A stretch of DNA of 64,000 bases from CAVSQX01 sp963730225 (GTDB lineage: Bacteria; Planctomycetota; Phycisphaerae; Tepidisphaerales; Tepidisphaeraceae). The notes under the pieces were generated by a model. The model had not been told where the DNA came from. It did not search any database and saw nothing but the letters and a program-made list of their open reading frames with translations. The DNA is taken from positions 806,001-870,000 of the forward strand of contig CAVSQX010000004.1 of the NCBI GenBank assembly GCA_963730225.1, read 5' to 3'. Both the position numbers and the translations under genes were made by a program. Each line of letters opens with the position of its first letter. Position 1 is the first letter of the stretch. Positions 45,160 through 54,899 of the stretch are shown here, one piece after another.

Positions 45160-45498
45160 TCAACCGGGCGGCCAGGTAAACGCTCGGCCCGCCAGAACAT
45201 GTAAATGCAGGTGATAAACCGTCTGCTGGGCGCCGGGGCCGCAGTTGAAGACGGTGCGATAATCGGTCTGCCCCAGGTCGGTCATGAGCTTTTTGGCGGT
45301 CAAAAACATGCCGCCGATCAACGCGGCATCGGCCGGCTCCAATGCGTTGAGCGTCGGAATCGCCCGCTTGGTGATAATCAGTAGATGAACCGGGGCCTGC
45401 GGCGAGATGTCGTGAATGGCGATGTAGTGCTGATCCTCGAACACAATCCTGGCGGGGATTTTCCGGGCGATGATTTTTTCGAAAAGTGTCGGTTCCAT
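45160..45498 (-). CDS. HIT-family nucleotide-binding protein
   Basis: A 112-residue HINT-like protein: FEKIIARKIPARIVFEDQHY, FNCGPGAQQTVYHLHLHVLAG. The histidine triad HLHLH (96, 98, 100) is complete, and the HINT Gln-Thr-Val-xxx-His pattern fits phosphoramidase/AMP-lysine hydrolase activity. Length is normal. Starting at ATG 45498, it is divergent from the ABC permease gene, 56 bases away. It lies upstream of, and in the same direction as, the coiled-coil gene, but 170 bases separate them. Confidence 0.9.
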   Translation of the reverse strand: MEPTLFEKIIARKIPARIVFEDQHYIAIHDISPQAPVHLLIITKRAIPTLNALEPADAALIGGMFLTAKKLMTDLGQTDYRTVFNCGPGAQQTVYHLHLHVLAGRAFTWPPG

Positions 45499-45554
45499 GG
45501 CGATTCCGTTATCGATCGTTCTTGGCCGGCTGACAACGTGAATGATACAGTTCC

Positions 45555-46874
45555 ATGCGGATCATGCTCAACTTTCTGCTGGAAACACTTCTGCTGGGTT
45601 TGACCAATCTGCGCTTGCACAAGCTGCGCAGCCTGCTGACGGCGATGGGGATCATCTTCGGCGTGGCGGCGGTGATCATCATGGTCGCCATCGGAGAGGG
45701 AACGAAGCAAGCGGCATTGGAACAATTGCAGCAATTGGGGGCGAAGAACATTCTGCTGCGATCGGTCCTGCCGCCGGAGAGCAATCAGGCGGCGGCGCGA
45801 ACGCAGCGGGTGCTGGAGTACGGGCTCAAACGCAACGATGTCGATTTGCTTCGGATGCTGCCGGGCGTGAAGGAAATCGTTCCGGTGCGAAACACCGAGC
45901 AAAAAGTCACCCGCGGCGATCTTCGCTCGCCGGCCAACGCCGTCGCCACGGTGCCGCAAGCGGTGGACGTGATTCATTTGCCGCTGAGCCGCGGACGGTT
46001 TTTCAGCACGATCGACTACGATGCCAATACGCCGGTGTGCGTGCTGGGCGACACGACGGCCCGGCAGTTGTTTCCGTATGAAGATCCGCTGGGACAAACT
46101 GTGCTGGTGGGCACGGCTGGAAGAAGCAGCCTGCTGCTGGAAGTAATCGGCGTGCTGGAGCCAACCGGCCTGCGGGCTGGCAGCGAAGGGGCTTCCATGG
46201 TGCAGCTTGATCCAGATCGCTGTCTGTATTTTCCGCTGTCGGTGGCCCAGGCGCAGTTTTCCGATCAGATCATCGTGGTGCAACCGGGAAGCATCGAACG
46301 CAAGAAAATCGAGTTGAGCGAAATCTGGCTCCAGGTCGATCGGATTGAAGATGTCGAGCGAATCGCGTCGGAGGCACTGGTGGTATTGCAATCCTCCCAC
46401 GGCAGCAAGGTGGATTACGAAGTGAAAGCCCCCATCCAGATTCTTCGAAATGCCGAGCGGCTGAATCGGATGTTCAACTTCATCATGGTCGGCATCGCCA
46501 GTTTTTCGCTGGTGGTGGGCGGAATCGGAATCATGAACATCATGCTGGCCTCAGTGACGGAGCGCACGCGCGAGATCGGCATTCGTCGGGCGCTGGGAGC
46601 CAAGCGCCGGCACATCACGCTGCAATTTCTGGTCGAAACCACCGTGATTTCGCTGACCGGAGGACTGATCGGCATTTCGCTGGGAACCGCCGTCGCCACT
46701 CTGCTGCCGATAGTCGTCACGAAATTGGGAAACGGAAATTACCCGACGGCGATCACCACGTGGTCGGTCGTCGGCAGCTTCGTCGTCAGTGGAGCGATTG
46801 GAATTGGATTTGGACTCTATCCAGCCGTGATGGCGGCGAGGATGAATCCGATTGAGGCGCTGCGGCACGAGTGA
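45555..46874 (+). CDS. MacB/FtsX-type ABC transporter permease
   Basis: A 439-residue permease of the MacB group: an N-terminal helix (LLTAMGIIFGVAAVIIMVAI), a large periplasmic MacB_PCD domain (about 55-290), and three C-terminal FtsX helices with VVGGIGIMNIMLASVTERTR and REIGIRRALGAKRRHI before GFGLYPAVMAARMNPIEAL. No ATPase or membrane-fusion gene is in the window beside it, so the transporter must be completed by genes elsewhere. ATG 45555 is used; an ATG nine bases later (MLNFLL) is possible. It is divergent from HIT and converges on YjbQ. Confidence 0.88.
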   Translation: MRIMLNFLLETLLLGLTNLRLHKLRSLLTAMGIIFGVAAVIIMVAIGEGTKQAALEQLQQLGAKNILLRSVLPPESNQAAARTQRVLEYGLKRNDVDLLRMLPGVKEIVPVRNTEQKVTRGDLRSPANAVATVPQAVDVIHLPLSRGRFFSTIDYDANTPVCVLGDTTARQLFPYEDPLGQTVLVGTAGRSSLLLEVIGVLEPTGLRAGSEGASMVQLDPDRCLYFPLSVAQAQFSDQIIVVQPGSIERKKIELSEIWLQVDRIEDVERIASEALVVLQSSHGSKVDYEVKAPIQILRNAERLNRMFNFIMVGIASFSLVVGGIGIMNIMLASVTERTREIGIRRALGAKRRHITLQFLVETTVISLTGGLIGISLGTAVATLLPIVVTKLGNGNYPTAITTWSVVGSFVVSGAIGIGFGLYPAVMAARMNPIEALRHE

Positions 46875-46889
46875 TCGTTAGGCCGCGGT

Positions 46890-47297
46890 TCAGGCAAACG
46901 CGACAAGCTTAATCCACACCTGCCGTTCGCGCGGGCCGTCGAATTCGCACAGGTAAACGCCCTGCCAGCGGCCGAGCATCAGTTTGCCGCCTTCGATCAG
47001 GATCATGGAGCTGTTGCCGACCAGTGCGGTCTTGACGTGGGCGTCGCTATTGCCTTCGGCGTGGTCGTAGTACGGCTCTCGCTGCGGCGCCAGGGCGGCC
47101 AGCTTCTCCAGCAGATCGTGCTTCACGTCCGGATCGGCATTTTCGTTGATCGTCACGGCCGCGGTCGTGTGGGGAACGAAAACGATCACCAACCCGTCGG
47201 TGATCTTCGCTTCGGCGGCCGACTGGCGCACGTGCGGCGTGATGTCGACGATTTCAATTCGGCCTTGGGTGGAAATTGTCTGACGAATCATTTTCAT
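46890..47297 (-). CDS. YjbQ/UPF0047 family protein
   Basis: A 135-residue protein with the family motifs VFVPHTTAAVTINENADPDV and HAEGNSDAHVKTALVG, ending in LMLGRWQGVYLCEFDGPRER. The conserved His, Asn, Asp and Glu suggest a metal site; members have weak thiamine-phosphate-synthase-like activity but the physiological role is not settled. Length is normal. It lies 6 bases after the zinc-ribbon gene on the same strand and is probably cotranscribed. Confidence 0.88.
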   Translation of the reverse strand: MKMIRQTISTQGRIEIVDITPHVRQSAAEAKITDGLVIVFVPHTTAAVTINENADPDVKHDLLEKLAALAPQREPYYDHAEGNSDAHVKTALVGNSSMILIEGGKLMLGRWQGVYLCEFDGPRERQVWIKLVAFA

Positions 47298-47303
47298 AAG
47301 AGA

Positions 47304-47813
47304 CTAGAAGATTCGCAGCAGATGGAAGTGGTTCAAAATAATCACGAGCAGCAATGCGCCGCCGACGGCCAGAAGAAGATACAACCGCTTGCGCTCGTGC
47401 TGAGAATGGGCCGCGGTGATTCCGGCTCGCTTGATCTGACCCTTTTGCAGCTTCAATCGCTCCTGGTGGCACTGCGGACACATTTTGGTCGTCTCGTAGT
47501 CGATCGCAACCGATTGCTTGACCAATCGCCCGCAGACGCTACAGCGAACCCGATCGCCGATTTCGCGGCGGCGCTCCTCCTTGGCGCAGTTGTAACAGAT
47601 GTATCCGCGGCTGTCTTTGATTCGCCGATGCCCGGCCACATCGCGGCCACAAATGACGCAATGCTTCTCCGGCTGCAAGGCCGGCGACGGCATCGCGACG
47701 GCGGTGTCGACTCGACTCACATTGCTGAAGCACGAGCAGGGAGGGCCGTCTTCGGTGGTTTCCGTCGCGCCCACCACGCCGCCGCAATCCGGACACAGAA
47801 TCTTCTCGTCCAT
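47304..47813 (-). CDS. zinc-ribbon protein with C-terminal membrane helix
   Basis: A 169-residue protein with several Cys pairs: CPDCGG, CVICG, CYNC, CSVCG and CPQC, forming at least two zinc ribbons, and one C-terminal helix (about 145-160, LYLLLAVGGALLLVIIL). ATG 47813 is chosen with GAGGATT upstream; the frame extends to a TTG at 47858 but that stretch holds TATAAT (minus strand, 47847-47852), a likely -10 box. It may be a scaffold or sensor; no function is claimed. It is followed within 6 bases by the YjbQ gene. Confidence 0.65.
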   Translation of the reverse strand: MDEKILCPDCGGVVGATETTEDGPPCSCFSNVSRVDTAVAMPSPALQPEKHCVICGRDVAGHRRIKDSRGYICYNCAKEERRREIGDRVRCSVCGRLVKQSVAIDYETTKMCPQCHQERLKLQKGQIKRAGITAAHSQHERKRLYLLLAVGGALLLVIILNHFHLLRIF

Positions 47814-47908
47814 CGGGGCGAATCCTCGCGATTCCTTAACACTTTCATTATACGCCAAGGGCGCAGGGCTTTCACTTGGTTAAAGCGGATTGGATTGGTT
47901 GACGGAGC

Positions 47909-48811
47909 CTAACGGCCGCGGACGGCGCAATACGTCAGTCGCCAGGATTGGAAGGAAAGCGGACGACGCCAGAGCGTGGCCAAGGCGTATTTGCGAGCGG
48001 TGGAGATGTTGTGATTCTTGACCGCCTGCCAGGCCCAGAATCGCTGCACGTCGACGGTTCGCATCGAGGGACGCACCTGCGCCTGGGTGACCTCAGCGGG
48101 CACCGGAATCTCCCGGCGGCGGCAGGCATCGATGATGACTTTGCCGACCATTTCGGTCATGCGATCGGCGTTGGTCGCCGAGATGCTGGCCAGGTGCTTG
48201 CGATAGTGCAAGAGCACTTCGGGAAGGTTTTCGATCTCACCGATTTCCGCCATTCGCAGGAAAAGATCGTGGTCGTCGTTGGGATAAAATTCTTCGCGGT
48301 ATCCGCCGATTTGGGCTAGCGCCGATGCCCGCATCATGATGGTGGGATGGACGATCGGCCAGCCGCGCCGTAGCAGGGCCTGGTCGATGGCTTCGTGGCC
48401 GAACACAATATCGGGCATCACACCGATGAGGGCGGCGTCCTGATCCATCGTGATGACGTTCGCTCCCACCAGGACGCATTTCGGATGCTCATCCAGGTAC
48501 GCCACCTGCCTTGCGAATCGCTGCGGCATGGAAATGTCGTCGGCGTCCATTCGGGCCAGCAGCGACCCTTTGGCGGCGACGACGGCCTTTTTCAGCGCCC
48601 GAAGATATCCGGCCGGCGGAAGCTCAAGCAGGACAACGCGGCCGTCGCGTTGGGCCCATTGACGGGCGATCGCTGGAGAATTATCGGACGAGCCGTCGTC
48701 GGCAATAATCAGCTCGAAATCCGTGTACGTCTGGGCGATGATGCTGCCAATCGCATCGGGGAGATACGCCTGAGCATTGCGAACGGGCATTAAGACACTA
48801 ATTCTGGGCAT
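47909..48811 (-). CDS. glycosyltransferase family 2
   Basis: A 300-residue GT-A transferase: PRISVLMPVRNAQAYLPDAI at the nucleotide site, FELIIADDGSSDNSPAIARQ, and the DxD motif in GSLLARMDADDISMPQRF. RGWPIVHPTIMMRASALAQI and NDDHDLFLRMAE hold the acceptor side and catalytic Asp. No membrane helix is present. It differs from the GT2 at 28571 and is more like the WcaA/EpsE subgroup. A 97-base gap separates it from the zinc-ribbon gene downstream, and the sedolisin gene is divergent. Confidence 0.87.
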   Translation of the reverse strand: MPRISVLMPVRNAQAYLPDAIGSIIAQTYTDFELIIADDGSSDNSPAIARQWAQRDGRVVLLELPPAGYLRALKKAVVAAKGSLLARMDADDISMPQRFARQVAYLDEHPKCVLVGANVITMDQDAALIGVMPDIVFGHEAIDQALLRRGWPIVHPTIMMRASALAQIGGYREEFYPNDDHDLFLRMAEIGEIENLPEVLLHYRKHLASISATNADRMTEMVGKVIIDACRRREIPVPAEVTQAQVRPSMRTVDVQRFWAWQAVKNHNISTARKYALATLWRRPLSFQSWRLTYCAVRGR

Positions 48812-49036
48812 GAATCGTCATCAATAACATGATAGATGTCGGTTTGCCAAGGATAAATTCTTCACGATTGCGGGCGACAAAGCAATCTGATTGAATAGCT
48901 CGCCATCGCGCTATACCGTTGCGTGATGAAGGGCGGAGTGCTCCGAAAAACGAAATCCGTCGGACCGCGGCGGCCTCTATTTGGATAGGCCATAGCGGCA
49001 AAGCAAACGGGGAATGGCTGAGCCTTTGGAGAGGAT

Positions 49037-51091
49037 ATGACTTGTTTGCGTCGTAAACGAGATGCCCGGATTGCCGGCGCGGCCATGGGTTTGATTGAAG
49101 CGCTGGAATTTCGGCGCATGCTCTCGGCCAGCGCGATTGCTGCGCCTTCGATGCTGGCAGAGCCACAGGGCTCGTTGGCCGGCTCCAGTGCGACGCCGCA
49201 GGGATTTACGCCCTCGCAGATCAAGGGAGCTTATAGCATCAATTCCGTCGAGTTCGGCTCCACATCGGGCGACGGGACCGGGCAGACGGTTGCCATAATC
49301 AGCGCTTACGACGATCCGCAACTCGTCGATTCCACCGACCCCAACTTCGATACCAGTGATCTTCATCTCTTCGACGAATATTTTGGCCTGCCCGATCCTC
49401 CCTCGTTCACCAAGGTTGACCAAACCGGAGGAACGGATTATCCGGCCGACGATGAGCCGAGTTGGGCGAACGAATCGGCGATGGATGTGGAGTGGGTGCA
49501 CGCCATGGCTCCCAAGGCGAACATCATTCTCGTCGAGGCCGACTCTACCAACTTAACCGACTTGGTGGGCGGGGCGGTGAATTACGCGCGAAGCGTAGCG
49601 GGCGTCTCGGTCATTTCGATGACCTTTGCCGCCGACGAAGACCCCAATGAAGATTATTACGATCAGTTTTTCTCGACCCCCTCGGGGCACAACGGGGTGA
49701 CGTTTGTCGTCGGCAGCGGCGACGACGGCGATGTGCCGGAATATCCCGCCGCGTCGCCGGATGTGCTGTCCATCGGAGCCACCACGTTGACGCTCAACGG
49801 CAGTGGCGGCTACGGCAGCGAATCCGCGTACGACGACAGCGGCGGCGGCATCAGCCAATACGAAACCAAGCCGGAATATCAGTACGATGTCACCACTCCC
49901 AGCAACGCGTTTCGAACGATTCCCGACGTCGCGTTCAACGGCGACGTAAACACAGGCGTCGACGTTTACGATTCATTCGACGGCGGCTCATCGACGCCGT
50001 GGTACAAAGTGGGCGGAACCAGCTTCGCCGCTCCGGCGTGGGCGGGGTTGATTGCAATCGCTGACCAGGGTCGGGCGCTGGCGGGATTGGGCACATTGGA
50101 TGGCCCCACGCAAACCCTGCCGCGGCTTTACGAGCTGAACGAGAGCGACTTCAACGATATCACCACCGGCAGCAACGGTCAGTCAGCCACGGTGGGATAC
50201 GATCTGGTAACCGGCCGCGGAACACCAAAGGCCAACATCCTTCTGCCCGATCTGGCCGGTGGAGCATCGGTCTCGGGCACCATCTACAACGATGTGAACG
50301 AGAATGGCGCTCTGGACAGCGGCGAGCCCACCTTGTCGGGATGGACCGTATTTGTCGATTTCAACGGAACCGGCGTTGAGACCGCCAACGACATCACGGC
50401 CGTGTCCGATTCCAACGGAAATTACACGTTCACCGACTTGCCGGGAGGAACCTTCAAAATCGTGGAGGCAGCGCAGTCGGGCTGGACGGAAACCGCGCCC
50501 GTGGATGGCTTCTCAGTTACCCTCGGATATGGGCAAGCCGTTACCGGCCAGAACATCGGCAATGAATTGGATGGATCGATCTCCGGCTACATGTTCAACG
50601 ACGTCAGCGGCGATGGAGTCAGGCAAATAGGCGACACGGCCCTTTCGGGCTGGGAAGCCTACCTCGACCTGAACAACGATGGCGTCTACGACGGAAGCGA
50701 TGTGGAAATCGCCACCGGATCCAATGGAGCCTTCTCATTCGATAACCTGGTTCCGGGCACATACGAAGTTCGCCAAGTGACACAAACCGGATGGCAGGAA
50801 ACCGTTCCAGCCAGTTCGCTCTACACGATTGCAGTGCAGCCGGGCGACGGCGTCACGGGGGTGGTCTTTGCCAGCACACAGCCCGTTGCGACACCGGGTG
50901 AGATCGACACTATCGCAGCGGAGCCGCCAAAATCGCCAGCCGCCGGCGTTCCGCCCAAGCCGACATTGCCGGCCGCAGGCGTATTCTCGGACGCGCCCGG
51001 CGTCGAATCCACATCAGAGGATGGATGGCTCAACAATAGTTGGTCTGACTGGCTCAGCCGTCAAAAGACCAATGCAAGCGATCTGATCTAA
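49037..51091 (+). CDS. sedolisin-type (S53) serine peptidase with two SdrD/Cna-B-like domains
   Basis: A 684-residue exported protein. ATG 49037 has GGAGAGG upstream, and residues 19-30 read LIEALEFRRMLS, an LEPRxLL-type motif. The S53 catalytic set is visible: Glu146 and Asp150 in NESAMDVEW, the oxyanion Asp229 in VGSGDDGD and Ser329 in GGTSFAAPAW. Two SdrD/Cna-B-like repeats follow at about 411-500 (SGTIYNDVNENGALDSGEPT) and 502-595 (SGYMFNDVSGDGVRQIGDT), then a Pro-rich tail. No pro-domain of the usual size is seen before the catalytic domain, which is odd for this family. It probably acts at the cell surface. Confidence 0.85.
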   Translation: MTCLRRKRDARIAGAAMGLIEALEFRRMLSASAIAAPSMLAEPQGSLAGSSATPQGFTPSQIKGAYSINSVEFGSTSGDGTGQTVAIISAYDDPQLVDSTDPNFDTSDLHLFDEYFGLPDPPSFTKVDQTGGTDYPADDEPSWANESAMDVEWVHAMAPKANIILVEADSTNLTDLVGGAVNYARSVAGVSVISMTFAADEDPNEDYYDQFFSTPSGHNGVTFVVGSGDDGDVPEYPAASPDVLSIGATTLTLNGSGGYGSESAYDDSGGGISQYETKPEYQYDVTTPSNAFRTIPDVAFNGDVNTGVDVYDSFDGGSSTPWYKVGGTSFAAPAWAGLIAIADQGRALAGLGTLDGPTQTLPRLYELNESDFNDITTGSNGQSATVGYDLVTGRGTPKANILLPDLAGGASVSGTIYNDVNENGALDSGEPTLSGWTVFVDFNGTGVETANDITAVSDSNGNYTFTDLPGGTFKIVEAAQSGWTETAPVDGFSVTLGYGQAVTGQNIGNELDGSISGYMFNDVSGDGVRQIGDTALSGWEAYLDLNNDGVYDGSDVEIATGSNGAFSFDNLVPGTYEVRQVTQTGWQETVPASSLYTIAVQPGDGVTGVVFASTQPVATPGEIDTIAAEPPKSPAAGVPPKPTLPAAGVFSDAPGVESTSEDGWLNNSWSDWLSRQKTNASDLI

Positions 51092-51133
51092 TCGCACCCT
51101 TCCGCTCGTTCGGCCGATTCACTGCTAGCTCAT

Positions 51134-51171
51134 AAAAAAACCCGGGCCGGATCTTTTCAGATCCGGCCCGG
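51134..51171 (-). terminator. strong intrinsic terminator of the PEP-CTERM gene
   Basis: CCGGGCCGGATC and GATCCGGCCCGG pair perfectly around a six-base loop. On the minus strand the stem is followed by GTTTTTTT. It lies about 47 bases after the PEP-CTERM gene stop and may also stop the convergent sedolisin transcript. Confidence 0.88.
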
Positions 51172-51218
51172 AGGGGTTTCAACAAGAGATTGCAGAACTC
51201 AAAGTCAGGGGCGAGAAC

Positions 51219-52780
51219 TTACACCGCTCGCTCACGTCGGCGACCCAGAAGCAGGCCGGCTGACGCAATCAGCATGATGGCCGCACTGGCGGGTTCGGGA
51301 ATCGCAGCCACATCGGCCACCGTTACGCCGGCGACGTTGGTTTCCTGCGAGAAGTCCCAAGCCAGGTATTCGTCGCCACTGGCACTGGCGGACGAGGTAG
51401 TGATAAGAATCTGGTACCCACTGAACAACCCTGCCAGCGTGCCGTTGTTAGCGGACGCGGCTAAGGGCCAACCCAGTGTTGCTGGCGTTGATGTCGTTGA
51501 TGATCGTGGTGATCTGGGCACCGGTCGGCGCCTGCGCCACCAACCAACAGCTTCAGGGCGTAGATTTCGGTGTCGGTTGCCGGGGTCCATCCGGTGGCTT
51601 CGACGGTATCCGTCGCATCGCCGCCGCCGCCCGTGTCGCCACCGCCTACGTTGTTGGCGTAGCCGGCAACGTAGTTACCGTTTGAACCAATGACGTTAAT
51701 CTTATTCGCCGAAGGCGCGTTCGGATTGAACGTTGCTGTAGCAGAGCCAGCAGCTGGCGTAGCAGAATTCGTCAACAGTGCGCCGTAGATGGTTCCAGAA
51801 ACACCGGAATTCGTCAGCGAAATGATCTTGTGCGTGGTACTAATACTGGACGACGACGACGACGATGTGGTTGGCCCGAGCAGTTCCACGCTGGTACCAG
51901 CCAAGTAGTTGGTGGAGGTACCGCCCGGACCGGCCGAATTGGGGCTCTGCGTGTTGCTTTGCGGATTCTCGGTCGCGTTGTTTTCCCACCAGTTGGAGGG
52001 AACAAGGCTCTGGATTTCGTTAGCGGTAGGAACTTCTGGGTTGAACTGAACGGCCTGCCCGGCAGCCACCGACGTAACGTGGAACGAGAGAGTTTCGAGA
52101 AGGAAGCTGACGGAGAGTCCGCCGTTGCTGATAATGATATTCGGCGAGGCAGCGTACTGATACACTTCGTTTCCATCAGCTGCGGTGGAGCCCGTATCGT
52201 TATGAGCATCGTCCCAAATCGCCGAGGATCCACGGGGCTTGGCCCAATTGGTGGGGTTTCCCGTGGCAGTGCTGTCGCCGACATCGGTTACGCCGTCACC
52301 GTTGATGTCCTGGAGCAAGCCGGCCTGAGAGCCGTTTGCATTGAAAGCGACGCCTTGAGTGGCGACGTTAGTAAGCTTGCCGCCGCTGGTTCCACCGGAA
52401 ACCGTCCCGACTGCGAGTTGGCCACCAAGGGCGGTACCAGTCGGCAAGGAACTCAGGACGCTGTAATAGCAATACTGGATTCCGTCGTGCGAAGCGCCGA
52501 CCGGGGCGGTCTGGGTGGAAGTGCCGTTACCGATATTCGCCGGCGTCGACACCGGGGTGGCTGTCGTGATGGTGGCATACACCCGGATGGTGACGTTACT
52601 TGCCGCACCCGTCGGTGTGGTGGTGAAGCTCGTAACGGTCGTGCCGTTGGTGAACTGGAGGTTGATGCTCAGCGTGGCCTTGGCCGAGTTGCCTTGGCTC
52701 AATGCGCCAGCGAGTACCGCTCCGGACAAAAGCGCTGCTTTACGTCCCAGAGCACGTTTACTAAGCATGGATCGTGACAT
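51219..52780 (-). pseudogene. PEP-CTERM-sorted exported protein, two single-base frameshifts near the 3' end
   Basis: From ATG 52780 the frame gives a signal-peptide-like start (KRALGRKAALLSGAVLAGAL) and a long Ser/Thr/Gly/Asn-rich beta domain with one DINGDGVTDVGDS calcium-loop-like motif. The anchor AIPEPASAAIMLIASAGLLL plus GRRRERAV, a PEP-CTERM signal, lies in a different frame ending at 51219. Reading three frames in turn restores one protein: ALKLL, then VAQAPTGAQITTIINDINAS, then AASANNGTLAGLFSGYQ; the shifts fall at about 51541-51546 and at GGG 51465-51467, each an extra base. Corrected length is near 519. The PEP-CTERM signal is processed by exosortase; none is in the window. Confidence 0.8.
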
Positions 52781-53676
52781 GGATCTGCACCCTCTCTTGT
52801 TGGCCCGGAATGAGCTTGGGTTTCGGCCTACAACGGCTCTGAAAAGCCAGCCCTCCAGGACTACTTAATACGACTCGTGAGGCACTACACCGCAGAACTC
52901 ACATTCTGCGACGCTATGGCCTCATACCATACGCCGCTCAGGTAGCCCGCGTAAGCAGAGTACCACATCATGGTCCGGTTTCAAGCGCAAATTTCGCGTG
53001 CAAACGAAAAAAGCGAGCGAAATTAAGGGCGCTCGTGTCTGGGGAAATCTGCCTCTAAAAATCCAGGACGATCATGCATTAAATTATTTCAAGCAATACG
53101 GTTACATGAAATATTTGGCAACTCATATTCGGTGCCATATTACCCAGAAATCGACCTTTCCACCTTGAATTGCGTCAGGCGGCAGCAGAGAGCCGGAATG
53201 GCGAAGAAAAAAAATATTGGGTTAGCGCCGGCGGGAGGGCGTAGATTTGTCAAAATGGGCAAACATATTTAGGGGCCGAACTTACCGCCCTTGCGGAAGT
53301 GCCTCTTTTTCTATCGGTGAAGCAAAAATAGGCATGGGCGGCATACGAGTTATGAGACGGCCGAACCGCTGTGGCCGCCCTGTTTATTGCGGTTCTTTCT
53401 CTTGCGGCCTTCCAGGCAACATCTGAGCGACGTAATCGGGTGCACGCTCCCCGGGCATCCAACCGCCCCGCTCAGATCGGTTGTATTTAGAACTATTACA
53501 CAAGACTACTTCAGCGGGATCGACACGATCGCAACTCGAGAATCTGCGCTGGCCCGCCGGGGAGGTTGAGCTTCGTTCTCCGTCAGTAACGAAGCTTGCG
53601 CTTTGATGTAAATCATTTTTGATAAATAATATACATCATCTCAGCACGATTATTCATATAATTCCTATATAATTAC
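52781..53676. other. non-coding stretch between the PEP-CTERM and prepilin-like genes
   Basis: About 900 bases without a convincing gene; short frames such as 53250-53462 (minus) and 53387-53569 (plus) have no recognisable motif or ribosome binding site. Composition falls from GC-rich to AT-rich toward 53600-53676. One hairpin is visible: AGCTTCGTT (53569-53577) pairs with AACGAAGCT (53588-53596). No known riboswitch or small RNA was recognised. Confidence 0.55.
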
Positions 53677-53706
53677 TTGACATGCATTCTGATTCGGTTG
53701 TACAGT
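53677..53706 (+). promoter_or_regulatory. sigma-70-like promoter of the prepilin-like gene
   Basis: TTGACA at 53677-53682 and TACAGT at 53701-53706 are separated by 18 bases, close to the sigma-70 consensus. The upstream sequence is strongly AT-rich, as in UP elements. The prepilin-like gene starts 59 bases further on. Confidence 0.6.
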
Positions 53707-53764
53707 GCGGGAGTTGAAGGGCTCGCGGGAGCTCTGAAAAATCCAAGCTTTATGAGGCAGAGTC

Positions 53765-54847
53765 ATGCGTGACACGAGAAGGGCATTTACGTTGGTCGAA
53801 CTACTGGTTGTTATTGGAATAATCGCACTATTAATCAGCATTCTGCTGCCCGCGCTTCAAAGAGCACGGGAGGCGGCCAATACGGTCAAATGCGCCTCCA
53901 ACCTGCACGTCATAGGTCAGGGAATCGCTCAATATGCGGCCGACTTTCACGGAAGGCTTCTGGCATCGAACTGGTACTACGGATTGACCATTCCGGGCAG
54001 CGGCTCGGATACGGCCGATCCACAGAAAGCCACGCAGGGATACGTGCACTGGTCGAGCCTGATTTTTCAGGGCGGGTCGCACTTTCCGGGCTCGACCGCC
54101 TTGGCGTCGATTGATCCTGTATATCTGTCTACCAGCGGCTGGGACGTCTTCTCCTGCCCCAGCATGCCCAATGGAGGGCTGGCTCCGGCGAATACTTATC
54201 CAGGAAACAACGATCTGGGCATTGGCAACGAGACGGCGGGAATCGTGGACGTGCAGGCGCCGAGACTGTCGTACATGTTGAATGAGGCTTTGACGCCGCG
54301 CAGCCGGGTTGCACCAAATTACGCGGGAACAACCGCAACGGTTTATTATCGGTGGATTCAAGCTAGCCGGGTGCGGCACAGCGCCGAGACCATCCTTGGA
54401 ACGGAGATGTCGGCCGATCCGTGGATGATGACCGCCACATCCAATACCGGAGGCAGCGGCGCCGTCAGCAACAGCCGGCGGCCCGTCAATGGCTTCAGTG
54501 CGAGCGCTTCGGGCGTCAGCGGCGGTCCGGACAAATTCTACACGGCCATATCCACAGCCGGCTTCACGCAGGCGACGCTGGCCAATTTGCAGTCGAATCC
54601 GGAGGTGTTTTACGCCGGCCAGCTACCGCCTTCGACGGGGCTCGATTGCAGTCTGGATTTTGTCGGACGGAATCACGGTTCGAAGAAGCTCGGCAGCGTG
54701 GCGGGAGACGCGAAGAACCGAACCGACTGGGATTTGCGGAAGTCCAATTTTCTGTATGTGGACGGCCACGTGGAAACCAAGCACATCTCGGAGACGGTTT
54801 ATCCGCACAATCAATGGGGGGATGAGTTTTACACGTTAGAGCAGTAA
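53765..54847 (+). CDS. prepilin-like protein with N-terminal methylation motif and C-terminal VDGH
   Basis: A 360-residue protein of the large planctomycete pseudopilin group. The class III signal is [20 protein letters not shown] with the Glu at position 5 after the cleavage site, followed by [13 protein letters not shown]. The long globular part ends with [12 protein letters not shown], the family H-x9-DG-like motif, in the last 40 residues. ATG 53765 has weak Shine-Dalgarno support. It should be processed by a prepilin peptidase and inserted in the cytoplasmic membrane; whether it builds a pilus or a secretion pseudopilus is unknown. It has its own promoter and terminator. Confidence 0.9.
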   Translation: MRDTRRAFTLVELLVVIGIIALLISILLPALQRAREAANTVKCASNLHVIGQGIAQYAADFHGRLLASNWYYGLTIPGSGSDTADPQKATQGYVHWSSLIFQGGSHFPGSTALASIDPVYLSTSGWDVFSCPSMPNGGLAPANTYPGNNDLGIGNETAGIVDVQAPRLSYMLNEALTPRSRVAPNYAGTTATVYYRWIQASRVRHSAETILGTEMSADPWMMTATSNTGGSGAVSNSRRPVNGFSASASGVSGGPDKFYTAISTAGFTQATLANLQSNPEVFYAGQLPPSTGLDCSLDFVGRNHGSKKLGSVAGDAKNRTDWDLRKSNFLYVDGHVETKHISETVYPHNQWGDEFYTLEQ

Positions 54848-54850
54848 GAA

Positions 54851-54891
54851 CGACGGCCCGCCGAATCCATCCGGCGGGCCGTCGCTTTTTT
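54851..54891 (+). terminator. intrinsic terminator of the prepilin-like gene
   Basis: CGACGGCCCGCCG and CGGCGGGCCGTCG pair perfectly around an eight-base loop, followed by C and TTTTTT. It starts four bases after the stop codon and separates this gene from the convergent flagellin gene. Confidence 0.92.
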
Positions 54892-54899
54892 CAACGCGA

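Noticed and set aside
52867..52877. TAATACGACTC, the first 11 bases of a T7 promoter
   Set aside because: The rest of the T7 promoter (ACTATAGGG) is absent and no phage gene is nearby; taken as chance.
53250..53462. 70-codon minus-strand frame in the long non-coding region
   Set aside because: No ribosome binding site, no motif, and skewed Ala/Arg composition.
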